DNA from: Sulfurimicrobium sp964384915
Lineage (GTDB): Bacteria > Pseudomonadota > Gammaproteobacteria > Burkholderiales > Sulfuricellaceae
Length of the DNA: 64,000 bases
NCBI GenBank assembly: GCA_964384915.1
Contig: CAYLMA010000015.1
Coordinates: 3,647-67,646, forward strand
Direction of reading: 5' to 3'
Shown: positions 25,559 through 35,000 of the stretch, one piece after another
Position numbering within the stretch: the stretch's first letter is position 1
Layout: each line of letters opens with the position of its first letter
Position numbers and translations under genes: made by a program
Notes under the pieces: model-generated
Told to the model about the DNA's origin: nothing
Databases searched by the model: none
Seen by the model: only the letters and a program-made list of their open reading frames with translations

Positions 25559-27637
25559 ATGTTGACAAGCATTGCGGTATATAGCTACGCCATTGCATCT
25601 GTGGCGTTCCTTTTGTTGAGCTTACTCATGCTGACCAGTTGGCGTGGTCGCCTGCATGGAATAATACTGACGGCCGCCTGCCTGCTTACAGCGCTTTGGG
25701 CGGCGACAATTGCCTATCAGCTTGCTTGGGGGCGTCCTTTAACTTTCCTGGCAGATATCCTGGAGGTCTTTCGAAACGCGGGCTGGTCTTTTTTCCTGCT
25801 CATGCTGCTGGGACCCTTTCAGAAGAAGGACGCTTTCGTTTCTGTCAAGCTCCGGCCATTTGTGACGGGTATAGCGGCTTTTTACCTTTTGCTTTTGTTG
25901 GCTACCGTTTACATCCATTTGGGTGACAAACCTCCTCAAGGCGCGGCCGCTTTTATGACGGGCATCATCGGGCGCGTGGCTATGGCGGTCATGGGCATGA
26001 TCCTGGTGGAACAGCTCTACCGGAATACCCCTGCCAAGCAGCGCTGGGGAATAAAATACGTCTGCCTGGGGATTGGCGGAGTGTTCGCTTACGATTTTTA
26101 CCTATACAGCGACGCAATGTTGTTCAGACACGTGAATTCTGAAATCTGGGCCGCGCGAGGGATTGTCAATGCCCTGATCGTTCCGCTTATCGCTGTGTCT
26201 GCCTCCCGCAGCCCCCAATGGTCATTGGGGATTTCAGTGTCCCGCCGCATCCTGTTTCATTCCGCGGCGCTATTCGGTGCCGCCCTCTACTTGCTGGCCA
26301 TGGCTGCTGCCGGCTACTACCTGCGCATTTTTGGAGGGAACTGGGGAACAGTCTTGCAGGCGGTATTCTTGTTTGGCGCCGTGATTTTGCTGATGGGGGT
26401 GCTTTTCTCCGGTACTTTGCGTGCCTGGCTCAAGGTGTTCATCAGCAAGCATTTTTATAATTACAACTACGATTATCGGGAGGAGTGGCTGCGCTTTACC
26501 CGTACCCTCTCCGAAGCCGGGCATGGCTTGGAAGAGCGCACTATCCAGGCTGTAGGCGAGTTGGTGGAAAGCCCGGGAGGCGCTTTATGGATAAGCCGGG
26601 AGTCCGGCAACTGCGAACTTGTGGCGCACTGGAATATGCCTTTGGCGAACGGCTCCGAGCCGGAAAATAGCGGTTTTTGCCAGTTTCTGGAAAATAAGCA
26701 GTGGGTAATCGATTTGCAGGAATATGACTCAAATCCCGAGAAATATGGTGCCATTGCCATGCCGCAATGGCTGCGCTCCATTCCCAAGGCCTGGCTGGTG
26801 GTTCCGCTGATTCAGCAGCGGAAATTATTTGGCTTTGTGGTGCTGGCGCAGCCCAGAAGCAGAATCAGGTTAAACTGGGAAGTAAACGACCTGCTCAAAA
26901 TCGCCGGCAACCAGGCAGCAAGTTACCTTGCGCAACAGGAAGCAGCCAATGCGCTTATGGTGGCGCGTCAGTTCGAATCTTTTAATCGCATGTCCACTTT
27001 TGTGGTGCACGACCTCAAAAACCTGGTTTCCCAATTGTCGCTCATGCTATCCAATGCCGAAAAACACAAGAACAATCCCGAGTTTCAAAAAGACATGCTC
27101 GACACGGTGGATCTCTCCATCCAGAAAATGAAGTTGCTCCTGCAGCGATTGAGCAGCGGTGCTTCCATTGAAAAACCGGCACCGCTGGTTATCGACCAGC
27201 TGTTGCAGCAGGCGGTGGCAGTCAAATCCGCAGTAGAGCCGAAGCCAGTGCTGGAGATAGTGGAAGCCGGCCTGTCGGTATTGGCCAACTGGGCTCGTCT
27301 CGAACGGGTAATCGGGCATCTCATTCAGAATGCGATAGAAGCCACTCCCCGAGACGGGCAAGTACGGGTGTGCCTGACCAAGGAGAATGGCGCCGCGATT
27401 ATCGAGATTCAGGATACGGGGAGAGGCATGAGCGAATCGTTTATCCGCGAGCGCTTGTTCAAGCCTTTTGAATCCACAAAGTCAGCAGGCATGGGGGTTG
27501 GCGTGTTTGAGAGCAGGGAATACGTCCATGAACTTGGCGGGCAACTTCAGGTCAGCAGCGACCCGTCAAGCGGCACAACCTTCCGCATGAGCTTGCCGCT
27601 TTATAATCAGAATCATGTCGTCGAGAATGCCGCATAA
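25559..27637 (+). CDS. prsK: XrtA/PEP-CTERM system histidine kinase PrsK
   Basis: A 692-residue membrane kinase. The N-terminal 300 residues form eight or more helices with no large periplasmic domain. A GAF-like domain follows (about 330-465), then a HisKA-like segment with H484 in TFVVHDLKNLVSQLSLML, and an ATPase domain (NAIEATP, DTGRGMS, GMGVGVFESREYVHELGGQL). This order is that of PrsK, partner of PrsR in exosortase-A loci. The ATG at 25559 is used; the frame is open to 25496 inside the preceding gene. It is followed immediately by prsR. Confidence 0.93.
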   Translation: MLTSIAVYSYAIASVAFLLLSLLMLTSWRGRLHGIILTAACLLTALWAATIAYQLAWGRPLTFLADILEVFRNAGWSFFLLMLLGPFQKKDAFVSVKLRPFVTGIAAFYLLLLLATVYIHLGDKPPQGAAAFMTGIIGRVAMAVMGMILVEQLYRNTPAKQRWGIKYVCLGIGGVFAYDFYLYSDAMLFRHVNSEIWAARGIVNALIVPLIAVSASRSPQWSLGISVSRRILFHSAALFGAALYLLAMAAAGYYLRIFGGNWGTVLQAVFLFGAVILLMGVLFSGTLRAWLKVFISKHFYNYNYDYREEWLRFTRTLSEAGHGLEERTIQAVGELVESPGGALWISRESGNCELVAHWNMPLANGSEPENSGFCQFLENKQWVIDLQEYDSNPEKYGAIAMPQWLRSIPKAWLVVPLIQQRKLFGFVVLAQPRSRIRLNWEVNDLLKIAGNQAASYLAQQEAANALMVARQFESFNRMSTFVVHDLKNLVSQLSLMLSNAEKHKNNPEFQKDMLDTVDLSIQKMKLLLQRLSSGASIEKPAPLVIDQLLQQAVAVKSAVEPKPVLEIVEAGLSVLANWARLERVIGHLIQNAIEATPRDGQVRVCLTKENGAAIIEIQDTGRGMSESFIRERLFKPFESTKSAGMGVGVFESREYVHELGGQLQVSSDPSSGTTFRMSLPLYNQNHVVENAA

Positions 27638-27653
27638 GGGCAAGAGGAAAGAA

Positions 27654-29006
27654 GTGAGTCAAAGCAAAAAACACCTGTTGATAATCGAAGACGACCCCGG
27701 ACTGCAAAAACAGCTGCGCTGGAGTTTTGACGCATACGAAGTGTTGGTGGCAGGCGATCGTGAAAGCGCGCTCGCGCAGGTTCGGCGCTACGAACCTGCG
27801 GTAGTCACCATGGATCTTGGGCTTCCCCCAGACCCGGATGGCGCCTCCGAGGGCTTGGCCACCCTGAAGCAGATACTTGAACTCGCGCCGGATACCAAAG
27901 TGATCGTCCTTACGGGTAACCAGGATCATGGCAATGCGGTGAAAGCCATCGGTATGGGCGCTTACGATTTCCATCAAAAGCCTTTCGAACCTGAATTGCT
28001 TGGCCTGGTGATCGAGAGGGCATTCTATTTACACGCACTGCAGCAGGAGAATCGAAGTCTACTGAAAACCCAGGCGGATTCCCCCCTTTCCGGCATTATC
28101 AGCAGGGACCCCGGTTTGCTTAAGGTGTGCCGCAGCGTAGAGAAAGTGGCCCCTTCGGATGCCACAGTCATGCTGCTGGGCGACAGCGGGACGGGCAAGG
28201 AGTTGCTGGCGAAAGCCCTGCACCAGTTGAGCGCCAGGCAGGGGAAGCGCTTCATGGCCATCAACTGCGCGGCGATTCCGGAAAACCTGCTGGAAAGCGA
28301 GTTGTTCGGCTACGAGAAGGGCGCCTTTACCGGGGCGGCCAAGCAGACCCTGGGCAAAATCGAACTCGCCAATGGAGGCACTTTTTTCCTGGATGAGGTG
28401 GGGGATCTGCCCATGTCCCTGCAGGCGAAACTCCTGCGTTTCCTGCAGGAAAGGGTGATCGAAAGAATCGGGGGGAGAGACGAGATTCCCGTGGACGTTC
28501 GTATTGTCTGCGCAACGCATCAGAATCTTAAGGAACTGATCGTGGCCGGGCGATTCCGGGAAGATCTCTATTACCGGCTGAGCGAAATCGTGGTTACGAT
28601 CCCGCCGTTACGAGACCGGGTGGGTGACGCTGCGCTGCTGGCGCATCACTTCAAGAACAAGTTCAGTGCCCATGAGGGGCGTTCCTTGCTGAATTTCAGC
28701 GAGGAGGCGCTAGCCGCGATAGAAAACCATCCATGGCCGGGAAATGTACGGGAATTGGAAAACTGCATCAAGCGTGCCGTCATTATGGCGGACGGCCCCC
28801 AAATTACTGCGGATGATCTTGGATTGCAGGCTTCCACTGTTGCAGAAGAACCTATCAATCTGCGCCAGGTACGTGAGGATGCCGAATACAAGGCCTTGGT
28901 TAAAGCGCTGGCGAGAGTGGATGGCAATCTTGTCAAGGCGGCAGAACTGCTCGGCATCAGCCGGCCCACCATTTATGACCTGATGAGCCGTCATGGGGTC
29001 AAATAG
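27654..29006 (+). CDS. prsR: PEP-CTERM-box sigma-54-dependent response regulator PrsR
   Basis: An NtrC-type activator of 450 residues: receiver domain with D54 (VVTMDLGLPPDPDG), AAA+ domain with Walker A GDSGTGKE (near 178-185), the sigma-54-contacting loop GAFTGA (223-228), Walker B GGTFFLDEVGDLP, and a C-terminal Fis-type helix-turn-helix (KAAELLGISRPTIYDLMSRHG). It should be phosphorylated by PrsK and drive sigma-54 promoters. The GTG at 27654 is chosen for its GAGGAAAG site; ATGs at 27615 and 27627 are in frame but overlap prsK. Seven sigma-54-type promoters with exact spacing occur in the surrounding 27 kb and are its most likely targets. Confidence 0.95.
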   Translation: MSQSKKHLLIIEDDPGLQKQLRWSFDAYEVLVAGDRESALAQVRRYEPAVVTMDLGLPPDPDGASEGLATLKQILELAPDTKVIVLTGNQDHGNAVKAIGMGAYDFHQKPFEPELLGLVIERAFYLHALQQENRSLLKTQADSPLSGIISRDPGLLKVCRSVEKVAPSDATVMLLGDSGTGKELLAKALHQLSARQGKRFMAINCAAIPENLLESELFGYEKGAFTGAAKQTLGKIELANGGTFFLDEVGDLPMSLQAKLLRFLQERVIERIGGRDEIPVDVRIVCATHQNLKELIVAGRFREDLYYRLSEIVVTIPPLRDRVGDAALLAHHFKNKFSAHEGRSLLNFSEEALAAIENHPWPGNVRELENCIKRAVIMADGPQITADDLGLQASTVAEEPINLRQVREDAEYKALVKALARVDGNLVKAAELLGISRPTIYDLMSRHGVK

Positions 29007-29106
29007 ACCCTTTCCCCGTGAAGCATCACATTTTCACCTGTTGCAGATCTGGCTTCAGTGCCTAAAAATAAACGGGCAGTGATGTTTTAAAAATAAGGAA
29101 ATTAAT

Positions 29107-30948
29107 GTGAGTGGTCTGTGTGGCTGGATCGGCTACGGTGCCGCAGCAGCCGATAATTTGCAGTTAGTCGAAAGAATGTCTGGAGCGCTGGCTCGTTTCG
29201 ACGCCAGCGATATCCAGGCGTTGGCAGGTGGGGGGAGCGCACTGGCGGTCGTCGCCAATGGCGAGAGCGCGCACGTTTACCAGAGGGAAGGCGTCTTGGC
29301 CGCTATATGGGGCCAGGCCAGTTTCAAGGACGCGCGTTTGGCCCATCTGGCGCAGAAGGAGGGCTTGGCAAAAACCCTGGCTGATGGCTGGCTGGACATG
29401 GGAGAGCGGGTTTTTGCGGACCTGTCGGGCGCATTTTCTCTTTGCATCCTGAATGAGGCTACGGGCGAGGCCATTCTGGCAATCGACCGCATGGGCATCC
29501 ACCCGCTTTCCTACCAGGTATCCGGCGATGCCTTTATCTTCGGTTCATCCGCGGATGCGCTCGTTCTACACCCGCTGGCAAGGGCTGAAATCGATCCGCA
29601 GGAACTTTACAACTACGTCTATTTCCACATGATTCCGGGGGGCGGCACGATTTACAGGGGCCAGCAGCGCCTTCTGCCCGGCGAGTATCTCGTCTACAGG
29701 AAAGGGGAGGCGGAAACCCGGAGATACTGGGAAATGCAGTTCCTGGAACAGGAAAAGCTACCCTTTGGCGAACTCAAGCAGGAGTTTTTACGGCTATTGC
29801 ACTCAAGCGTGCGCGATGCTGCCGGTGGGCAGGAAGTGGGTGCATTTCTCAGCGGCGGCACGGATAGCTCTACGATCGCGGGAATTTTGGGGGCGGTGGC
29901 TAGTGGGCCTGCGCGGACCTACTCCATCGGCTTCGAAGCCGATGGCTATGATGAGATGGAATATGCCCGCATCGCGGCGAGGCATTTCTCTACCCAGCAT
30001 CACGAATATTATGTGACTCCGGACGATGTGGTGGCGGCTATTCCTAAGATTGCGGCGATCTTCGATCAACCCTTCGGTAATGCCTCCGCCGTGCCTGCCT
30101 TCTATTGCGCCCGCATGGCGAAGGCAGACGGATTGAGCAGGATACTGGGCGGCGACGGGGGCGACGAACTGTTCGGCGGCAACGAGCGCTATGCAAAGCA
30201 AACGATTTTTTCCCTTTACGAACGCATTCCATCGGTATTGCGCAGGAGCGTCATCGAGCCCGTGGTTTTCAACATGCCCGGTGGCCGGAAGATCCCACTG
30301 GTGCGCAAGGCCAAGAGCTACATCGAGCAGGCTTCGGTGCCGATGCCGGCGCGCCTTGAAACCTATAACCTGCTGGAGCGCTATGGCCATGATCAGGTGT
30401 TCACCCGGGAATTTTTGGCGACTGCCGATACAGGACAACCTCTCTTTCGCTTGAACGAAACCTATCGCCAGGCCCATGCGCAAAGCTTGATCAACCATAT
30501 GCTGGCGCTTGATCTGAAGTTCACCCTTGCCGACAACGACTTGCCCAAGGTTGCAAAGGCATGTGAACTGGCGGGTATGGAGGTGGCTTTCCCGTTTCTT
30601 AACGACGAAATGGTGGCCTTTTCCGCACGGCTCGCGCCGGAACTCAAGCTCAAGGGAACGAAACTGCGCTACTTTTTCAAGGAGGCATTGCGGGGCACTT
30701 TGCCGGATGAGATCATTTCCAAGCAAAAACACGGCTTCGGACTGCCTTTCGGTGTCTGGCTCCAGAATCACAAGCCCTTGCAGGCCTTGGCCGCCGACAG
30801 CCTGAATGATCTGAAATTGCGCCACATCGTGCGCGCCGATTTCATCGATAAACTGCTTGGGCAACATCTGGACGAGCATGCCGGCTATCACGGCACCATG
30901 GTCTGGGTGCTGATGATGCTGGAGCAATGGTTCAAGCAGCGCTATTGA
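29107..30948 (+). CDS. Asparagine-synthase-like amidotransferase of the exosortase A locus, glutaminase half degenerate
   Basis: The 613-residue protein has an AsnB-like layout. The C-terminal synthase half is intact: the ATP pyrophosphatase loop FLSGGTDSS near 247-255 and GGDGGDELFGGNERY further on. The N-terminal Ntn-glutaminase half is degenerate. The usual Cys2 is not available (the start is GTG-Ser-Gly-Leu-Cys, cysteine at 5), the RHRGPD motif is absent (ARFDAS there), and the NGEIYN loop is replaced by IWGQASFKD. It may therefore use free ammonia or another nucleophile. Exosortase-A loci regularly carry such proteins. It lies 100 bp after prsR without an obvious terminator, so probably belongs to that operon. 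Its target, perhaps a uronic acid of the EPS, is unknown. Confidence 0.85.
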   Translation: MSGLCGWIGYGAAAADNLQLVERMSGALARFDASDIQALAGGGSALAVVANGESAHVYQREGVLAAIWGQASFKDARLAHLAQKEGLAKTLADGWLDMGERVFADLSGAFSLCILNEATGEAILAIDRMGIHPLSYQVSGDAFIFGSSADALVLHPLARAEIDPQELYNYVYFHMIPGGGTIYRGQQRLLPGEYLVYRKGEAETRRYWEMQFLEQEKLPFGELKQEFLRLLHSSVRDAAGGQEVGAFLSGGTDSSTIAGILGAVASGPARTYSIGFEADGYDEMEYARIAARHFSTQHHEYYVTPDDVVAAIPKIAAIFDQPFGNASAVPAFYCARMAKADGLSRILGGDGGDELFGGNERYAKQTIFSLYERIPSVLRRSVIEPVVFNMPGGRKIPLVRKAKSYIEQASVPMPARLETYNLLERYGHDQVFTREFLATADTGQPLFRLNETYRQAHAQSLINHMLALDLKFTLADNDLPKVAKACELAGMEVAFPFLNDEMVAFSARLAPELKLKGTKLRYFFKEALRGTLPDEIISKQKHGFGLPFGVWLQNHKPLQALAADSLNDLKLRHIVRADFIDKLLGQHLDEHAGYHGTMVWVLMMLEQWFKQRY

Positions 30949-30971
30949 TCCGGCACATTTTATTCCGGACT

Positions 30972-31017
30972 GTAGGTCGGCCTTTAGGCCGACATGTCGG
31001 GCTGAAGCCCGACCTAC
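30972..31017. repeat. GTAGGTC/GACCTAC palindromic repeat, copy 2
   Basis: Same architecture as the element at 9349: outer GTAGGTCGG/CCGACCTAC arms, inner hairpins GTCGGCC-ttta-GGCCGAC and GTCGGGC-tgaa-GCCCGAC. The 54 bases from 30942 to 30995, beginning within the last codons of the asparagine-synthase-like gene, are repeated exactly at the right end of the window. Confidence 0.8.
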
Positions 31018-31160
31018 ATTCACGGATAATTCGTGCCATATCAATAGCAGCCGGGAATTCTCTTAAAGAGCCTGCGGGGAGCAGCTATATTTCCACTATA
31101 GTGGATCCCGGTTTCAATTCAGACCCGCCATTCTACTGTTGGATCAGGCGATTGAGTATT

Positions 31161-31177
31161 TGTCGATAAAACTTACA
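31161..31177 (+). promoter_or_regulatory. Candidate PrsR enhancer site, copy 1
   Basis: TGTCGATAAAACTTACA. Thirteen of 17 positions are identical with sites at 40113 and 42378. Its centre lies 74 bp upstream of the -24 GG of the sigma-54 promoter at 31242, a normal distance for an NtrC-type enhancer. TGT...ACA ends make it an imperfect dyad. Confidence 0.45.
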
Positions 31178-31241
31178 TATGTATCTTCTGCTGACAGTGA
31201 ATGCTTGTGCATGTCATTGATAAAGAAAATAAAGATATAAG

Positions 31242-31257
31242 TGGCGCGAAAATTGCT
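31242..31257 (+). promoter_or_regulatory. Sigma-54 promoter for the small secreted protein gene
   Basis: TGGCGCG-aaaa-TTGCT differs from the consensus TGGCACG-N4-TTGCW at one position and has exact spacing; it is among the best matches in the window. The start would be near 31268, giving an 86-bp leader before the ATG at 31354. Confidence 0.75.
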
Positions 31258-31353
31258 GCTTTAAAACAAAGGGTATTATTTGATTTGCCGACATGTTTTT
31301 TTTTCAGGCAACAAATTGAAATCGACTTTATTCACTCGAAAGGAGTAACCCTT

Positions 31354-31788
31354 ATGAAACAATTGATAATTACAAGCCTTGTTTTGCTCGCAGGGATTTC
31401 TGGGGAGGTGATGGCTGGCTGTGCATCAAATACTCAGGTAATAAACAAAAAAAACGACCCCGAGCTGACGACACTGATCTCAGGCCAAACGGTCTGTGCT
31501 ACGCGGGGTGCGGAAAAGTGGCAGGAACAGCATCGGGTAGGCGCTCAACTTTGGGATTACAAGAAAGGCCCCACCGATAAGCTTGATCCTTCTAAGCAGG
31601 TCGGAAATTGGAGTATCAATTTAGACAATACTGTTACGTACTCTTATACTGGCGGCCCAAGCTATACATACACCGTCCATTCCAGCAGCCCGGGACTCAT
31701 TATCCCGCCGTATAGCTTCTGCACAGGGCCGAATGGTGCAGAGGTGGTAGGTGGCGCCTTCTTCACCAGCAGCCCCAGCTGTCCCTGA
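31354..31788 (+). CDS. Small secreted protein of unknown function, sigma-54 controlled
   Basis: No family is recognised. The 144-residue product has a clear Sec signal peptide (KQLIITSLVLLAGISGEVMA, cleavage near residue 22 before GC). The mature part has cysteines near 24, 49, 124 and 143 that could form two disulfides, and many Tyr/Thr/Ser residues in short beta-prone runs (TVTYSYTGGPSYTYTVHSS). There is no C-terminal PEP-CTERM signal. The ATG at 31354 is preceded by AAAGGAG; the frame is open to 31201, but a sigma-54 promoter lies inside that extension, which argues against the longer form. It is alone between palindromic repeats. Confidence 0.8.
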   Translation: MKQLIITSLVLLAGISGEVMAGCASNTQVINKKNDPELTTLISGQTVCATRGAEKWQEQHRVGAQLWDYKKGPTDKLDPSKQVGNWSINLDNTVTYSYTGGPSYTYTVHSSSPGLIIPPYSFCTGPNGAEVVGGAFFTSSPSCP

Positions 31789-31837
31789 GGCAGCAATTGT
31801 TTCAGCAATGAAGCCGGAAGAGGGATTCTCGATTTAG

Positions 31838-31862
31838 GTGGCGGTGGTTTTTCGCCGCCATT
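31838..31862 (+). terminator. Weak terminator-like hairpin after the secreted protein gene
   Basis: GTGGCGG and CCGCCA can pair around a T-rich loop about 50 bp after the stop codon. The T-run lies in the loop rather than after the stem, so this is only a possible terminator. Confidence 0.25.
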
Positions 31863-31949
31863 GTCGTAAGTTAATGAATCTACATGGAATCTCTCGCATG
31901 GCGTTTATCTTTCCAGGTATTCCTGGTAGTCAGTCTTGTTGAATTTTCT

Positions 31950-31975
31950 GTAGGTCAGGTTTTAACCTGACCTAC
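31950..31975. repeat. GTAGGTC/GACCTAC palindrome, short variant
   Basis: A 26-bp near-perfect hairpin, GTAGGTCAGGTT-tt-AACCTGACCTAC. It shares the outer seven bases with the longer repeats at 9349 and 30972 but lacks the two inner hairpins. It lies 29 bp beyond the 3' end of the ligase-fusion gene and could serve as its terminator. Confidence 0.65.
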
Positions 31976-32003
31976 GATGGCGACATTTCATGTTGACTGA
32001 ATA

Positions 32004-35000
32004 CTAGGGCGTGTTCAGGCCGGGCCGGGCCGTGCTACCGTTCCGCCCGCAGAACCAGGCCAGCAGCAGGAACACGAAGATCAGGCGCGGGCTGTCCACC
32101 AGGCTGTCAAGGGTTCCGATCACTAGAAAGCCGATGCTGGACGCCAGCATCGCACCGGCCATCGCATCGCCGCGCCAGGCATCGCGACCGGCCCGCCACA
32201 AGCCAAGCGCGACGAAAAGGCTCAGGGCTGCCACTCCCAGCCAACCCTGCTCGAACAGGACCTGAATTGGCAGGCTCCAGATATGCCATGGCTTATCATT
32301 GTCAACGGTGAAAAACCACCGGTCCAGCCCTTGCGAAAAGTCCCCGTTGATCAGCAGGTTGCTCTCACCCATTGCCTGCAAGCGCACGCTGTCCACGTCG
32401 ACTGCAGAATGTGATTTTGTATTGTAGATCGACAGCTTGACCGGGCGGGATGCATGCCACGGGCCACTTCCCACGTCACCCGATTGCATCTGGATGTGGA
32501 CTGGCTGCCAGCTTCCTTTCCCTGTGATATCAATCGACTTGAAGGTGCAGCGCGCTGAGGTGAGCAGCCATTTTTCGCAGATCGATACGGTGACCTGGCT
32601 GTCAGGCTGTTCGCTGCGGATGTTCAGGTTGAGCGAATATTCATGTTGTGGTTTTATCGTGACCAATTGCTCCATGTAGAGTGGGCTGCCCGAGCCAAGC
32701 CGCAAAAAGGGGTTGCCAGCTTCGGAACCAAGCCGGTATGTGGCGGCCCGGATTTTTTCGCTACGCCAATAATGGGTTTCCGGATAGCTCCCAATTCCCA
32801 TCCCGAACAGTGCCGTATCCCAGCCAGGATCGCGCATCTGCAAGGCGCCGGACCAATGGGCCAAGCGTATTCCCAGATCGGTTCCCGCCTGGGACAGGCG
32901 AGCCTGTGTGAACGGGCCTTTGAGGATAGGCACTGCCACCGTGAGAGCCAGCACTGCAAGTGCCAGGGCAGCCATGCCGTACTTGAAAGATCCGGTTCGT
33001 GCCCGATTTCCTGATTTTGCCGTTGCCGCCAGCAGGGTGAGTGCCAAAGCAATGCCGTAGGCCGCATAGCCAATGCGCGAGAAGGTGACCATCACCCCAT
33101 AGGTGGCGCCAAGCAGCAGCGCTGTACCTGCCAGCCTTGTTACCAAGTTCTGCCTTTCAAACAGCACCACCACCAGGAATGGCACCGACAGCGTCAGGTA
33201 GGTCTCGATATCGGCCCCGCCAGTATGCATCTGGGAGAAAGGGCCGGTTACCCGGTAAACATCGGTGAAATTGAATAATCCTGGAAATGCGAAACGCTCC
33301 CAGATGATCACGGCCACCGTTCCAGCCAACCCGGCAACCATGCCCCAGGCGAAATGGCGGCGAACATCATATCCGGCAGACGCCAGGCGCCCTAGCAGGC
33401 CATATAACAGGAATGCCCACAAGGCGCCCTTGGCGATGCGCAACGCGTTATAGGGGCTGTAGTAGTTGGAGAAGGAATTGGCATCTGGCATCTGCCAGGG
33501 CAGCAAACCGCGGACGGCGCCGATTGCATAGGAAAGACCCAGCAAGGCAGCGAGGAAGAGAAACAGCAGGTCGCGTTTCGAATGGCGCGGCGCGGGGGGC
33601 AGGCGGGCAAAAGCGACAGCGACGCTGGTCAAGAGAAGAAAATCAAACTCGTCGAAATAGAAGCGCCCACTCCAGGGGGCGAGGTCGAAAAGCGCCAGAG
33701 CGGCCGGAATGACGACGAGCAGAAACTGTGGCCGGTGCCAGATCAGAGCCGCATATCCGGCGAGAAACAGGCCGAGGAGGGCGGGCAGGATGGGGAAGGT
33801 TGCCACTCCCCAGCCGACGCCCGCCAGGCCCGCAATCAGGACGGCGTAACCCGTCCGCGACGGCCTTTTGAGCAGGGCAAGCGGCGCTGTCGATGCTGCC
33901 GCGGCCAGCGTCTGGTCATTTACCCCGGATTGTTCCTTTAATGGATTATCCGGGTTTGTTGCGGGCGTCGTGGCACTGGTAGCTATCGGCGTATTTGTGC
34001 GCTTGTGGATCTTGCTGGACTTTGCATGGGCCGAGGCAAGCCGTTTAGCCAGCTTCGCTGTTGCCCAGGCAGAAAACCCGGCGAGAAGCAGATTGGTGGG
34101 GTCGGGGTGGAGGCCCACGAGGAACAGCTTGCTCGTTTCCATGGAGCCTGCTACCAGCGTCGCCAGCAACATCGCCAGCCCGGGTGGATTCCACGAAGCC
34201 CAGGTCAGAATCCCTATGGGGGCATACATCAGGCATACGGTTATCAAACTTAACAGCGCAGCCTGTTCCGTAGTGTAGTAATGGTAATAGAAGGGGAGAA
34301 AATGAATGGCATTGAAGGCGTTGATGGCTGAATCGATGTCTAGCCAGCGATGCTCGAACCAGCCATTTACCGCTGCCAGGGCAATCAGGTAAAGGATGCC
34401 CAAGGGCAGGCCGAACCGCCTGAGTCCATACGCCAGTCGTTGTGGCTGCAAGTATGTCCTGTGGCGCCAAAGCAATGCGCCCAGATACATTCCCATCGCG
34501 CGTGTAAGCACGGAAAGACCTTGGCTAACGCCGGAAACGATGAAAAATTGGATAATCTCGATGCTCAGCCCAAGGGCCGCGCCAGAGAGAAGTGTCCGTG
34601 TGGGGGAGTATAACTGTCGCCCTGTTGCCAGTTGACTGAGTAGCAAACCCAGGGGCACGACGGCCAAGGCTTCTGCGCACAGCTTGGCAAGAGAAAGCGC
34701 GATGCTGCCGCGCATGGATTCCGTCGCTGCCACCCATCCCCAGCCATCCGAGTAGAGCTTCCATTCGATTTCGGAAACTGATACCAGGAAATCGTAGGGA
34801 AACAGGCTGAATGCGAGATAGCCAACAGCATATGCCTTCAACAGGTGTGCTAGCAATCGATCCGGGTTTCCCGTAAGCGTGGAGAGAAACGACCTGAAAC
34901 GGTCTGACCAGCGCGCTGCAAAAACCGCTCCCAGGATGCTGCCGAGAATTTCGGCAATTAAATCGTTGATGGATACCGTTCTGGGCGGGAAAAATAGTTG

